Positions 12,055-22,795 of a stretch of 64,000 nt of DNA are shown here, piece by piece. Positions within the stretch are counted from its first letter, which is position 1. Each line of letters begins with the position of its first letter. Source of the stretch: Trichostrongylus colubriformis (lineage: Eukaryota > Nematoda > Chromadorea > Rhabditida > Trichostrongylidae); NCBI GenBank assembly GCA_963978905.1, contig OZ022260.1:38500259-38564258 (forward strand), written 5' to 3'. The notes below the pieces were generated by a model. It did not search any database. It was not told the DNA's origin and worked only from the letters and a program-made list of their open reading frames with translations. The position numbers and the translations under genes are program-made.

Positions 12055-13569
12055 TATTGGGTTGAGGAATAAGTTCCCGCGGTTTTTTTAAACCCCATTT
12101 TTCACATTGTTTCCTTTATCTTTACACAAAGCTTATATATGTTTTCGATGGGGCTTTTTTTGCTCTACAAAATGATACTATCTGTTTTTCGATTCCTTCG
12201 ACTACCCAATATATATGAGGTTTGGAAATGAAATATGCTAAAGGCGAAAATTGGCACTCTCGACACCTCGTCTTCCTAGTTTACCATCGCTATCAAAAAA
12301 TGCATGTAAATATGATTTCGATAAAGCTTTTCCAGCTCTACAGAATGGTGCTACTTTTTGTTCAAATCGCTCAACTTTTTGCTGTTTTTAAGACTCGGAA
12401 ATGCAGTACTCGCAAAAGTGTGCACTTTGGTTATCTTCTCTTCCTTGCCTACCATCGTGATTGGAGAGGATGTGCATATATGCATTCGATAGAGCTTTCC
12501 TTGCTCTACAAGATGGTACCATTCTTCTTTTGTATCCTCTCATATTTTAGCATGTAGTGGTAAGCTTCCGCCTGTTTTTCAATTTAAAATTGCATAATGA
12601 ATATAAATTTTTTGGCAGAGTGTTCTATACCATTCGATAGAGCTCTTTCCGCTCTACAAGATAGTGTTCACAGATTTTGTTCTAATCAATTTTCGCCATT
12701 TTTTAGACCATTTAAAAGTCGACGAAATCGAGCATTTTTGACACCATGTGACGAAAATGCTCGATTTCGTCGACTTTTGAATGGTCTAAAAAATGGCGCA
12801 AATTGATTAGAACAAAATCTGTGAACACTATCTTGTAGAGCGGAAAGAGCTCTATCGAATGGTATAGAACACTCTGCCAAAAAATTTATATTCATTATGC
12901 AATTTCAAATTGAAAAACAGGCGGAAGCTTACCACTATATGCTAAAATATGAGAGGATACAAAAAAAGAATGGTACCATCTTGTAGAGCAAGGAAAGCTC
13001 TATCGAATGCATACCTAAACATTCTCTTCGATCTTGATGGTAGGCGAGGAAGAGAAGATAACCAAGGTGCACACTTTTGCGAGTACTGCATTTCCGAGTC
13101 CTAAAAACAGCAAAAAGTTGAGCGATTTGAACAAAAAGTAGCACCATTCTGTAGAGCTGGAAAAGCTCTATCGAAATCATATTCACATGCATTTTTTGAT
13201 CGCGATGTGCACCTTAGTACTAGTAGGTCGGAATAGGTACGATCTTCCTAATTGTTTTTCTCGAAACCGCTCGAGCCGATCCACTCTGCTGCTGATAGAA
13301 CCTTCTACTTTTTTCAGTGATCCTGAAATCACTGAAAAACTAGACTAGGAAGACGAGGTGTCGAGAGTGCCAATTTTCGCCTTTAGCATATTTCATTTCC
13401 AAACCTCATAAATATTGGGTAGTCGAAGGAATCGAAAAACAGATAGTATCATTTTGTAGAGCAAAAAAGCCCTATCGAAAACATATATAAGCTTTGTGGA
13501 AAGATAAAGGAAACAATGTGAAAAACGGGGTTTAAAAAAAACCGCGGGAACTTATTCCTCAACCCAATA
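12055..13569. mobile_element. Large foldback element with ~170 bp internal repeats, copy 1
   Basis: A 1.5 kb near-perfect hairpin. The left end TATTGGGTTGAGGAATAAG pairs with the right end CTTATTCCTCAACCCAATA; the centre is at about 12738-12753. Each arm is about 682 bp once a ~136 bp insertion in the right arm (13207-13342) is removed. Within each arm a degenerate unit recurs, marked by CGATAGAGCTTT..GCTCTACA near 12146, 12319, 12487 and 12635, so spacings are 173, 168 and 148 bp. Each marker is itself a small hairpin (AGAGC/GCTCT). The open frames in both arms are mirror images and are not genes. The outer TA suggests a TA-target (Tc1/mariner-like) mobiliser. A rearranged relative is at 39057-40091. 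It resembles the architecture of Drosophila FB elements, though no sequence relation is claimed. Confidence 0.9.
13207..13342. repeat. Insertion in the foldback right arm, homologous to 15259-15386
   Basis: This block has no partner in the left arm, where GCGATGG runs on to ACTAGGAAG with only three bases between. It begins TGCACCT and carries TTTTCTCGAAACCGC and CACTCTGCTGCTGAT, all of which recur in the same order about 2 kb downstream at 15259-15386. It is an unidentified repeat fragment that entered one arm after the hairpin formed. Confidence 0.75.
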
Positions 13570-13645
13570 TTTATGCGGTTAAATTTCCGCCTTGATGTGA
13601 ATTGTATTATAGGTGTCGTAATAATTTCCAACCGCGCTCATAATA

Positions 13646-14523
13646 TTAGGTTGTCCCAAAAGTCTTGTAGGATTTTTCCAAAAAAATCATTAGCTCTTGT
13701 TCACTTCGAGGCAGGTCCAGGCGGTTCAGGAATATGGTAGAACGGTCCCTAAGCTTTCTATGAAAATATATATTAACCCACCAGATCTCGTGGAGAGAGC
13801 TACAATGCCCGTTGTCGATACCCACCCAACTCGCGGTGTCATCTATTATGAGCGGTCTTGCGGCACCAAAACGACGGAAGCTTGCCACTCCATCAGCGCT
13901 GCATTGGGCAAGGGATGTGTGAGCTACGTGACCGTGCGCCGCTGGTTCATCAGCTTCAGCAACGGCGAGATTGACATGGAAGACAAACCACGCCTGGGAC
14001 TGTGCTGGTTCTGGAACGAGGAAGGAATGCTTTTCCGCGAGGTGCTGGTACAAAGCGAGACAGTCACCGCTACTATGCACCCGCCAGCTCCAGCAGCTCG
14101 CCGTCGATGTTCGAGAAAAGTGCCGGAAAAGTCCGCGGTCACCCTTCTTCATGACGACGCCCGCTCCCATTTCGCGAAAAGTACGCAAGCCAAGTTATAG
14201 GAGCTCGGCTGGGATGTGCTGCCCCACCCGCCATACCCTCCAAACATTGCCCCTTCTGACTATCACCTTACCCATCCTCTTGAATCCATCCTGGCCAAAG
14301 GAAAATTCGTTGATTATGACTTGCTTGCAAAGGCGATCGCTGACTTCTTCGACTCTCAGAACCCAGAATTCTGGGAGGAGGGAATCATCGGTTCACCTAT
14401 GAAGGAGCAGAGTGTTGTCGATAACAATTGAATACGTTGTTGCCTGATTGTTGTTTGTTGGAAGAAAAAATAATAAAAAGTGATGATCAAAAAAAATCCT
14501 ACAGGACTTTTGGGATAACCTAA
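13646..14523 (+). mobile_element. Mariner-type element A, internally deleted
   Basis: The terminal inverted repeats are TTAGGTTGTCCCAAAAGTC at the left and its near-complement GACTTTTGGGATAACCTAA at the right. TA lies immediately outside each end, as expected for mariner target duplication. The 878 bp length is short of the usual ~1.3 kb because the transposase gene inside lacks its centre. A partner of almost identical length and structure lies inverted at 54343-55219. Confidence 0.92.
13697..14431 (+). pseudogene. Mariner transposase relic
   Basis: This frame reads as the two ends of a mariner transposase. The N-terminal part has the helix-turn-helix (HTH_48-like) stretch, including VRRWFISFSNGEIDMEDKPR near 13940-13995. 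The C-terminal part has HDDARSHFAKSTQ and LPHPPYPPNIAPSDYHL (second catalytic Asp region). The stretch between DKPR and WNEEGMLF is missing, which removes the first catalytic Asp (normally in a GDEKW-like motif). An in-frame TAG at about 14198 separates the two halves, although the reading frame is otherwise kept. It cannot encode an active transposase. The copy at 54343-55219 has the same join, so the deletion predates their spread. Confidence 0.88.
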
Positions 14524-16317
14524 TATATGTGACGCGCGCGGCTGCCGCGCTTTTGCGACCGTGTTGACCAATACAACCACTGTGAAATCATAAAATGGTA
14601 TTGCCCGTAGTTTATGTGAAGGACGAGCATATCATTTATGTATTGCTTATAACCTGTTCCCGTTCTTCTGTAATAGTTCTTTATGGCAAAGAACTAACGC
14701 CATGTCATCATAAATACCTTGGAACTTTTTTCCTTGTAATTTGAGGGGTTTCAACGATGACATAACGATTTCCATGCTATTATACCTTACGACGGTTTTT
14801 CAGATGGAAACGGGGAAAAGGTCGTTGAAAAAGTCTGAGATGGTTTTCTTAACAATACCTTTGTTGACGGCCTTGGTTTGCCATGAATCATTTCACCGGG
14901 CGACGTTAGTGATTCACATCTTTCACATTCCACTTTAAATGCTTTCTTTTGAGGCGCTCCCCAATGCCAACAATCCAACCAAACCCATCTTTTCTTTCAA
15001 CTTCGTTTCTCTTTCCAAGGAAATTGTAATAGATCCGATACCCTCATGACCGACCTTGGGGGTCACCCGAGCTTTTCCGATTTGAGCTTTCTACAGGTAT
15101 TCGAAGCGATCAAGACATTACACTGCTGCTCATCGAGCAACTCAGAACAACAATTTGTGGTCGCTCTGGGTATGGTTTACTTTTCCGGTTGACCTCGATT
15201 TGGAGAGCGGGCCATTTCAGATTGCCCCCATTCACGATCGGTACTCTCTCATTTACCCTGCACCTGTCGAACTAGTTGGTCGAAATAGGAACGTTCTCCC
15301 TAACTGCTTTTCTCGAAACCGCCCGAGCCGTTCCCCTCTGCTGCTAATCAGCCTTCTCCTTCTTCCAGTGACCCTGAAATTCCTGACTATTCAGCTATGC
15401 CATCGCTGATCCCAAGTTCGGTCCCAAGAGAGGGTTGATGGCCTTCAGGCTCATGGAGAGGCTTACTGAGTTTCTACTGTAAGCTCGAGTCGTGATGTCG
15501 TATTCAGAGGGCTCATTAGATCAAAATGAACACCCTATCAGGGTAGACGGATTGCTACAGGTCCTATCCACTCGAACCCGATCGTCTGACATCCCACGGT
15601 TCCTCCAATTACCGCGCTACACTCGAAATGATCCCCATTTCTCGACTTGTCCAATCTAAACGCTGTCTAATTTTGGAACTCAGTTAACAGAGATCCGGTG
15701 TTACTTTTTCCGTTGTTTTATTTCCGCTCCACTCCTTTCTCGACCGTTCTCGACGGCCTCTAAGCATCTTTCTTTTCGGCCATCCTTCTTTTGAATTATA
15801 AAAAGCCTTTGAATAGAGCGGAACACTACAGGTTCAGACACAGTGTTGGCATGAAAAAGGTGTTCTCGACGAAACCTTTCCGCGTTTTTCAATCGTAAGT
15901 GTTCCAAAATAAGGGTTTCACTGAAATGTGAAGATTGCAGCCTACAGTGTGACCGAGACCAAGCTACCATGCTTTCCCGCAGCCCTCAGCACATGTCGAA
16001 GTTTCCAGGATCTTTCTTTGAAACAAAAAGTACAAGAGTAGAGGGTAATTCTAGTTTGCAGTGTAAATATAGTACAATCCATGGACAGCTTTCGTTCGTG
16101 CGATAGTGCAAGACTGCTTAACATGCATCTGTTTCTTGTACTTAAGTCAACAACTGTGAGGCAATACGAGTTCTAAAAAATGTTTCAACCGTATGAAGGT
16201 GGTCCGTGGATGGTCCCTCAGAGCAAAGCACAGATAATTAATTTTCATAAAATGTATTCAAGATCAGTAGACTTCGCAACGCCGTCGCGAGTTTATATGT
16301 CCCATTGATCTCAAATA
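14524..16317. other. Gene-free stretch with one repeat fragment
   Basis: There are no recognisable exons. Positions 15259-15386 are homologous to the insertion in the foldback arm at 13207-13342 (shared TTTTCTCGAAACCGC). The rest shows nothing I can name. Confidence 0.4.
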
Positions 16318-17213
16318 TTAGGTTGATTCATAATATCGGACAAATTGACCAATTTTAATAATTGTCGTACAACTTTTTTACGACAACAGGGATTCACTTG
16401 AAATATACTCCATCTTTATCGATGACCTTCTGCCACGGTATAGGCAGATCATGGATGCCCTTGCTCCAGAAGGCCGGAAGCTGGAGCTCGAAGAAGTTGC
16501 CGAGTGCCGCCTTGACCTCGTCGCGAGTTTTGAAGTCTTGGCCGTCCAGGTGGCGTTGGCTGTGGGAGAAAAGGTGGAAATCTGAAGGGGCCAGGTCTGG
16601 GGAGTACGGTGGGTATAGAAGTACGGTCCAACTGTACGACAGCAGCTCGGCCTTGGTCGATCTTGCGAAGTGCGGTCTGTGGAAGTAGACACGTTGTCGT
16701 GCTGGAAGTAGGCATGTGACCGCCGCCGTAGCGAACTTTGGACATTGGCCTTCAATTCTCGTAATTGACGAACGTAGACGTCGGCGGATACTGTGGTACC
16801 TTCATCGAGCAGCTCCCAGTACTCTACGCCGTGTACGCTCCACCAACCGCGGTTTTCGTCTTCGATGGAATAGTCGCCTGACGCAAACTTCGAATGCTAC
16901 AACTACAGTGTACTTCTGCCGGGGCATGCTCCTTGTGAACTTCTGTCAGACGTCTGCCGATATCCGCGGGTTCCTGGCCAGATAGCGATATAAATAGTAT
17001 GACGTTGCGGATGTGGTCTCTGGACCGCTTGAAATCGTGCGGCATTGTGGCGGAATGAATTTACTTTGGAGTGATTACTTTGCGGTACTTTGAAGAGCTT
17101 TTCATACTCATTCCAACGGTACCTCGCGCGTCCATTTTCGTTGATTCGTTACTGAGTTATGATCTCTAGAAATCATCACTACCATTTGTCCGATTTATTA
17201 TGAATCAACCTAA
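16318..17213 (-). mobile_element. Mariner-type element B with transposase relic
   Basis: The ends TTAGGTTGATTCATAATATC and AATTTATTATGAATCAACC-like complement (right end at 17213) are inverted repeats with TA outside both. The minus strand carries a broken transposase: an N-terminal helix-turn-helix region near 17045-16880 (RNVILF, RRLTEVHKEHAP), then FASGDYSIEDENR, then directly GVEYWELLDEGTTVSADVY, and a C-terminal part near 16630-16400 with SPDLAPSDFHLF and AFWSKGIHDLP. The parts lie in different frames, so frameshifts are present. The central segment with the first catalytic Asp is absent, as in elements at 13646 and 54343, although this belongs to a different mariner lineage by its termini. 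Confidence 0.88.
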
Positions 17214-19804
17214 TATATTTGCTTTCTGCACGGTTAAAGGAACGCTACACCTTGCAGCCGCGAAACCCCTATGAACTAGTGTTAAAGGCTCACAGGAGAG
17301 ATTTCAGGTGCTATGGAAGATGTGAGGGAAGTGAGGAGTCCGTAGAGACACTCGTAAAGGTCGTGACAGATTCCAAAGGCGTGAAAGTTCTCGAGCTGTA
17401 CGAGCACCTCCCACAAACGGACGTGTTTTGATGGACGTTATTTACATGCGTCTTACTGCCACGTGTCTACGTCTTATTGGCTGTGGTAATTTGACTGTTC
17501 AAAAGCTACAATATGCTCTCAGTAAGTGGGTGTTTTGACACCAAGAAGTGTCTTGAGCAGCGTTGACCGCTACTCATCACAGATCCGCGTAGCCACAGAT
17601 AGATAGGTTAATAATGCGGTGCGCCGCACATCTCGTATCTAGTTCTTGTCTTACAGGTGCGGTAAAAACTATCACTGCATGGGTGAAAGGCTCTTCAACC
17701 CGGAACGCGTGAGCTGATCTTTTTATCTACATATTGTGCAGTTGAGAATCTCGGCATTGTCCTCTCCCAAGTACCCATTATACCTCATCTTCCCACTCTA
17801 AATGGGTGTAGCGCAACGCATGCGGCTTGTATGCCAACTAGCCGTGTAAACTCACAACCTATCCTTCCCTTTCCTCTGCTCTTGAATTTTTTAAATTTTT
17901 TTAGAGTTAACCGAGTTACCTTCTTTTATTTCAAAGCGGTCACTGTTGCCATTTCACCCGAATCACTGTACCTGCGCTGCTTCCTTGTTGTCTTATTGAT
18001 TTTTAGAAGAATTGCCTTTTTGATAGTGGCGATATTAAAAACTACTAATTTAATTACCCACTTTCGCGCAGATAGAAGGTTGGCTAATTCATTTTCCTAC
18101 AAATTAGAACTCTAATGGTAAGTAGAACAAAGATACGTTTCGGTGGAACTTGAGATAGTCAGAAGTGAGAAATCAAGAATAGACTAGACAATGGTAATTT
18201 CTCGCGCGATGCTGTGTTCCACGTATGCACTTTTTTTATCATAAAAAAAGTAAAGTTACGTGTGAAGTTCCTGTTCAAGACTGTGTCTGGCGATGTCAGT
18301 GTTTGCCTCTCGACCGATTCTTGGTTTGTTGGAAAAATTTAGGATCAACCCTTTTTTGGATATCCATGGACTTTTTTTTAGAAAATTTAATTTTTCCTCA
18401 TAAAAGGAATTTCATGGAGTTAGTAATTCCACTGTATTTTTCGAAGCGCAACAAAATTTCGCAGAGACTTATTTGGTAATTAGGTCTGAATTAATTGAAT
18501 TACCATGATGTCGTAATCTAAGCAGTGAATTCAGACAAAATGGCTCATATTTCTTTGTTTAAAGCCTGATTCAGCATAGGCTAAAAATGCTACGCAACGG
18601 GGTGTGTAGGGCTGTTCAAAAAGCGTGTTCTCATTTGCAGTTGGGTATCACGTACAGAAAGAATGATTACACAGGAGGGTCAAGTTTCTCACCCTACTAA
18701 TTGAAGTCAGATTGGTCCGACAGTATGTTGAAAACAGTGATTCGCATATGAGTGCTCTCCGAAAATGGCGAATTCACATTCAAATAACGGTACGATGTTG
18801 AATGGGGACATAGTGCATTGCGCATTACAAGAAAGGGATCAGTCAATGCCGAGTACTTCATTCTTCAGGCCTTTTGCTGGCTTGTTGGCTATGTAGATGC
18901 TAGTATCACATTGCAGGGCCCAAAATGCTTGTCCCAAACGCCTCAGGGTCTCAGGGGTCAGCCGAGATGAACGGACAACTGTACTCAACGCAAGTATTCT
19001 TATCCTTGCGGTCAGGACCAGCGCTCGAGTACCTATTTGTCGGTGAGGCCCTTATCTCTGGCAGAGCATCCCATTCTTTTTCTTGAAGCCTCTCAAACTA
19101 AAACACCCAGCTCGAACAAGATTGGAAACATGACGATGCTCTTTCGTTGCGAGGCGTTTTTGTTGTGACTAGAAGGAACCATTGTACATTCTCAACATGA
19201 AACATGCGCCATTCTCTTTCTAGGATGCGCTACGTATTTGTCTTCCATTCAGAGTCATAATATCATTGGGCTAGGTCGACCGCTACAATGGACTGCTTGA
19301 GGCCAGCTGATGTCAAATTCGTTATTTTTATCCTCTTGGCCCTGGTATCATTGGCCTGCTCCAATAGTATGGTACACTTAGAGTATGAACGGCAATTGGT
19401 ACGGTAACGGCGCTACTTGTCTTCACCCTCAATCCGTCTGACAACCATGCCATTCTCCCAAACTCGCCAATCTTCCATAAGATCGATACGCCAAGTTTAA
19501 CGTCGGCTAATGCGATCGATTTGGATAAAGACCCTCTATATGGTTGAACTTTACCGCGGTTATGAATTAGACCGACGGCATGGCGTATCATCAAGAAAGT
19601 GGTTAACGTCGAATCACACAGCCACGATTCTGCCCGTAGGATTGATCGGTTGACTAGTACATCCCTAGTCGTGGTTTATGCCTGCTTCTACTGGTTACGT
19701 AGTCCTGAGATCCAGCCTGACATGTGATAGATGTGCAAGGAGGTGTTTACCTTTTTGTTAGGATTTCGTACCGCAGCATGTAACGTGATGCTTGTAGCTT
19801 GGGA
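17214..19804. other. Gene-free stretch
   Basis: The A/T-rich part around 17830-18480 has open frames rich in Phe, Leu and Ile that look like chance. I see no splice-linked exons, no RNA gene and no clear repeat. Confidence 0.35.
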
Positions 19805-20035
19805 GTGTACCCTTATGTCAGGATTTCGCATGCAGCATGTCGTAAGCGAAGCAATGCGGACGAGCTAAAGGCGCCACGTTGTTGGGTCCCGGAGCGATTA
19901 CAAGTCAACTGCGTATCGCGCCCCTAACATTACCCCGTAATCGTTCTAAGCCCTGATTACCGCGACGCGCATAGCTCGCACACACTGCGTCGCACGCTGC
20001 TCGTCTTCATGCGAACTCCTGACATAAGGGTACAC
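19805..20035. mobile_element. 231 bp inverted-repeat MITE, copy 2
   Basis: The left end GTGTACCCTTATGTCAGG pairs with CCTGACATAAGGGTACAC at the right end. This is the same family and length as 4142-4373, here with better preserved ends. No protein coding. Confidence 0.8.
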
Positions 20036-22713
20036 AGCTTGTGAGCCAGAGGCACCGCAGTATGTGGGGTCCTGGGGCGATCACGACTGAAATAGAGCGC
20101 ACGGTAGTTCTCTCGGACCCAACCACATTTGGCGCCTCCAGCACGCACGCGGGACGCCGCAATGCGAATTGTCCTAATGGCACACTCCCATGGGCCAGGT
20201 ATTGCTCAGTCTAACGTGGCAGACTCTTCTAGACCCAGCACATACCCACGTGGCAGGCCTGCAATTTCTTGTCTACTCATTTCTGAGCTTTAAACCAACA
20301 GATCCACCCCGTTGTTTTCTTTTCCGCGCAGCCCTCAGCTCTACAGATTGATGGGTATCGATGTCGCTTTTACGATAGGAGACCAGCACCACTTGGCATC
20401 GCCACTAGTAGTACTACCATCGGTCACACACACAAACGGAGAATGGAAAATAATTACACTTTCGGACGTGGTATGGGTCGACGGACGACGAGTGTAACCG
20501 TCTCGGTCAGCATTGGTCGGGTCCTCGCTACTGCAGTCGTCCGCGTGTTTGCCACAGATGCCACTGACGGCGACAAATGCCGGCAACAGACAATCATTTA
20601 TCGTCGTCAGACATTAGCAGCCATACTTGTAACTGGTATCCCATGATGGCCATAATACTGGTTCCTCCTCCACCACCCACGCCACACCACCCATTCATGT
20701 CACATGCAACTTGATCGTCGTCAAGTCGATTGTCAACTATATATTATCTATGAGATTGATTTCCTGAATTATTTCGCGCTAATTTCACTTTCTCTTTCGC
20801 TGTTAGAGCTCTCATGCGGGTTGTTCGTTTGAACTATTGCAATTTCTATCTGGCGGGTTATTTTGAATTTTTCTGTATTACTTGACACAAAACAGAACGT
20901 TCCCGCGGTGCGGTTGCAAGTCGTGGTGACCGCAACGCAACCGCGTGCGTCACAGTACCTTTTAGAAGATGGAATGACACAAGAGGAACAATTATCGCAG
21001 CGTTTTGTTAAAGTGTTTTGTTGTGTTCCATCTTATGCAAATCCTTCGCATTAGTCGCCTTGTCCAAGGACGCAATTACAGAAAGTGCAGAAACCGCCAC
21101 CGTAGCTGGACGAATTCTGCACGTTCTTGCGCAGAAATTTTTTCTCCTGCTTTTTTCCTACAGAAATGTTCATTGAAGGCCACTGCTGATCGTTTTCAAT
21201 AGTGCTCTGATTTATGTAAATTTTCATGTAGTTTTGCGCAAAATTACGGACTGTTTGGTGTGACCTGTGAATTTCACTGAGAGAGCACAAGTCTGGTTGC
21301 TGATTCCGTGGATGATAATAGGGAAAGGAATAGAGAAAATTTTTTGAAGAAGGTTCACGCATTGTCAGCCATGGGCAGTGCTACAGTCAGGGTCAAGCAA
21401 GGGTTGAGAAACCTCGCGGAGAGTTGTATTTTGAATTGGCAAGAGGGGGGGGGGGGGGAGCACAATCCATAACGTTACTATACCATCAAGGAACACCAAT
21501 CGTAGAAGGAGGTTGTATTTCTCAATAAAGTTTTCGCTATAAGCTGGCTATAGTGTGCGCCCGTCAGAGGAAGTGAGGAGGGAAGTTATTCATCCATCCC
21601 TGAATTGTTTCCCCTCACAGGCTTAGATGTTCACACCACCTGGCTTACATTGCGGCCATCGTATCCCCCTTCACCTTTACTGGTTTGGTTTGATTGCGCA
21701 GGGTGTGGATTCAGGTGAATAGCCCCGAAATGCCCTTTCCTCCCATTCGCATGAAGTCAAAACATCATTTTTAGAAGGTACGACTCGGTACGTCGGCTTC
21801 CACCACAACATCGTTTAGGCATCACTGAATGGCCACCCAACTTCGTAGAACCTGTGCGTAAGCCAAAAGCTGTCAGTGAGAGAATTTATGATGGAACGGT
21901 GTACTTCTTTCACACTTTGTGGTTTACTAGCAGCCACCTGTCACTTGCACTCGATCATCGTAATATATCGTCCCTGAAGTGCAACAAAGTTCTATAAAAC
22001 AGAGAAATTGCCCCTTGGTCCTCGTCCTTCTTGATTTATTTGAGGATTGTTTTCCAGTTTCGAAGACTCGACGATTGCTAAGAGGAGACGTTTTGGGTTC
22101 TTTAGGCAGTAGAGCAGAAATGCTTTAATTTCAATGGCCAAAAAAAAGCAATTGCCAAAAAAAAGCAAAAACTTTTGCTTCCTAAATACTAAGCTTGGTG
22201 TTGTTTAGACTTTGGAGGAACTGGTTCAGTAGTATAGGAAGCACCATTCTGATACAAAATGTTTATAAACAAATGCCGTTTAGTCACTTAACTAAAAAAA
22301 CTCCAAGAAGCTGAGGAATAGTGCATGGGTCCTTTTCAGTGCAATATAACCGAACTGTATATAAACGAAAGATGTGAACTGAGGGTATGAGTCCGCCCAG
22401 GGTCAATCTTGGGATGAGAAATTATGAGTGTAGTCGTATTTTGGGTTGAAAAAGCCTCCTTTTTTGTAGTTCTGTGCTAATCTACAAGGAGCTGGTGGTT
22501 ATCGTCATCATGTACCGGACGGCTTATGGTTATCGACTGAAGACTTTTTTTAAAGTGGGATACCAGCAAAAACACGAGTCATGAATGGAAGGAAGGAGGA
22601 GGGCAAATTTTTCAAAAATTTCAACTCAGCCCTTGACCGCAGTCCCGCCTCAGACCTGAGGATCTGCCCAACCCATTTACAGACGTACTCAAGTAGTTGT
22701 CGACCGTTGACTA
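20036..22713. other. Gene-free stretch
   Basis: 20040-20200 belongs to a GC-rich dispersed repeat (GGGTCCTGGGGCGATCACG). A 14-base G tract lies at 21445-21458. No exon or RNA gene is recognisable. The open frames at 20312-20646 and 21051-21362 match nothing I know. Confidence 0.35.
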
Positions 22714-22795
22714 CGTTTATAAACTGCAAGTAAAATTAAATGAGAAACTATGTATGCGTTTATAAACTGCAAGTAAAATTAAATGAGAAACTATG
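22714..22795. repeat. Two-copy 39 bp direct repeat, period 43
   Basis: The unit starting CGTTTATAAACTGCAAGTAA and ending GAGAAACTATG occurs identically at 22714-22752 and 22757-22795, separated by four bases. The identity suggests a recent duplication. Confidence 0.9.

Noticed and set aside
12597..12895. Two opposite-strand frames with almost identical translations
   Set aside because: They are the same DNA read on both arms of a hairpin, not a duplicated gene.
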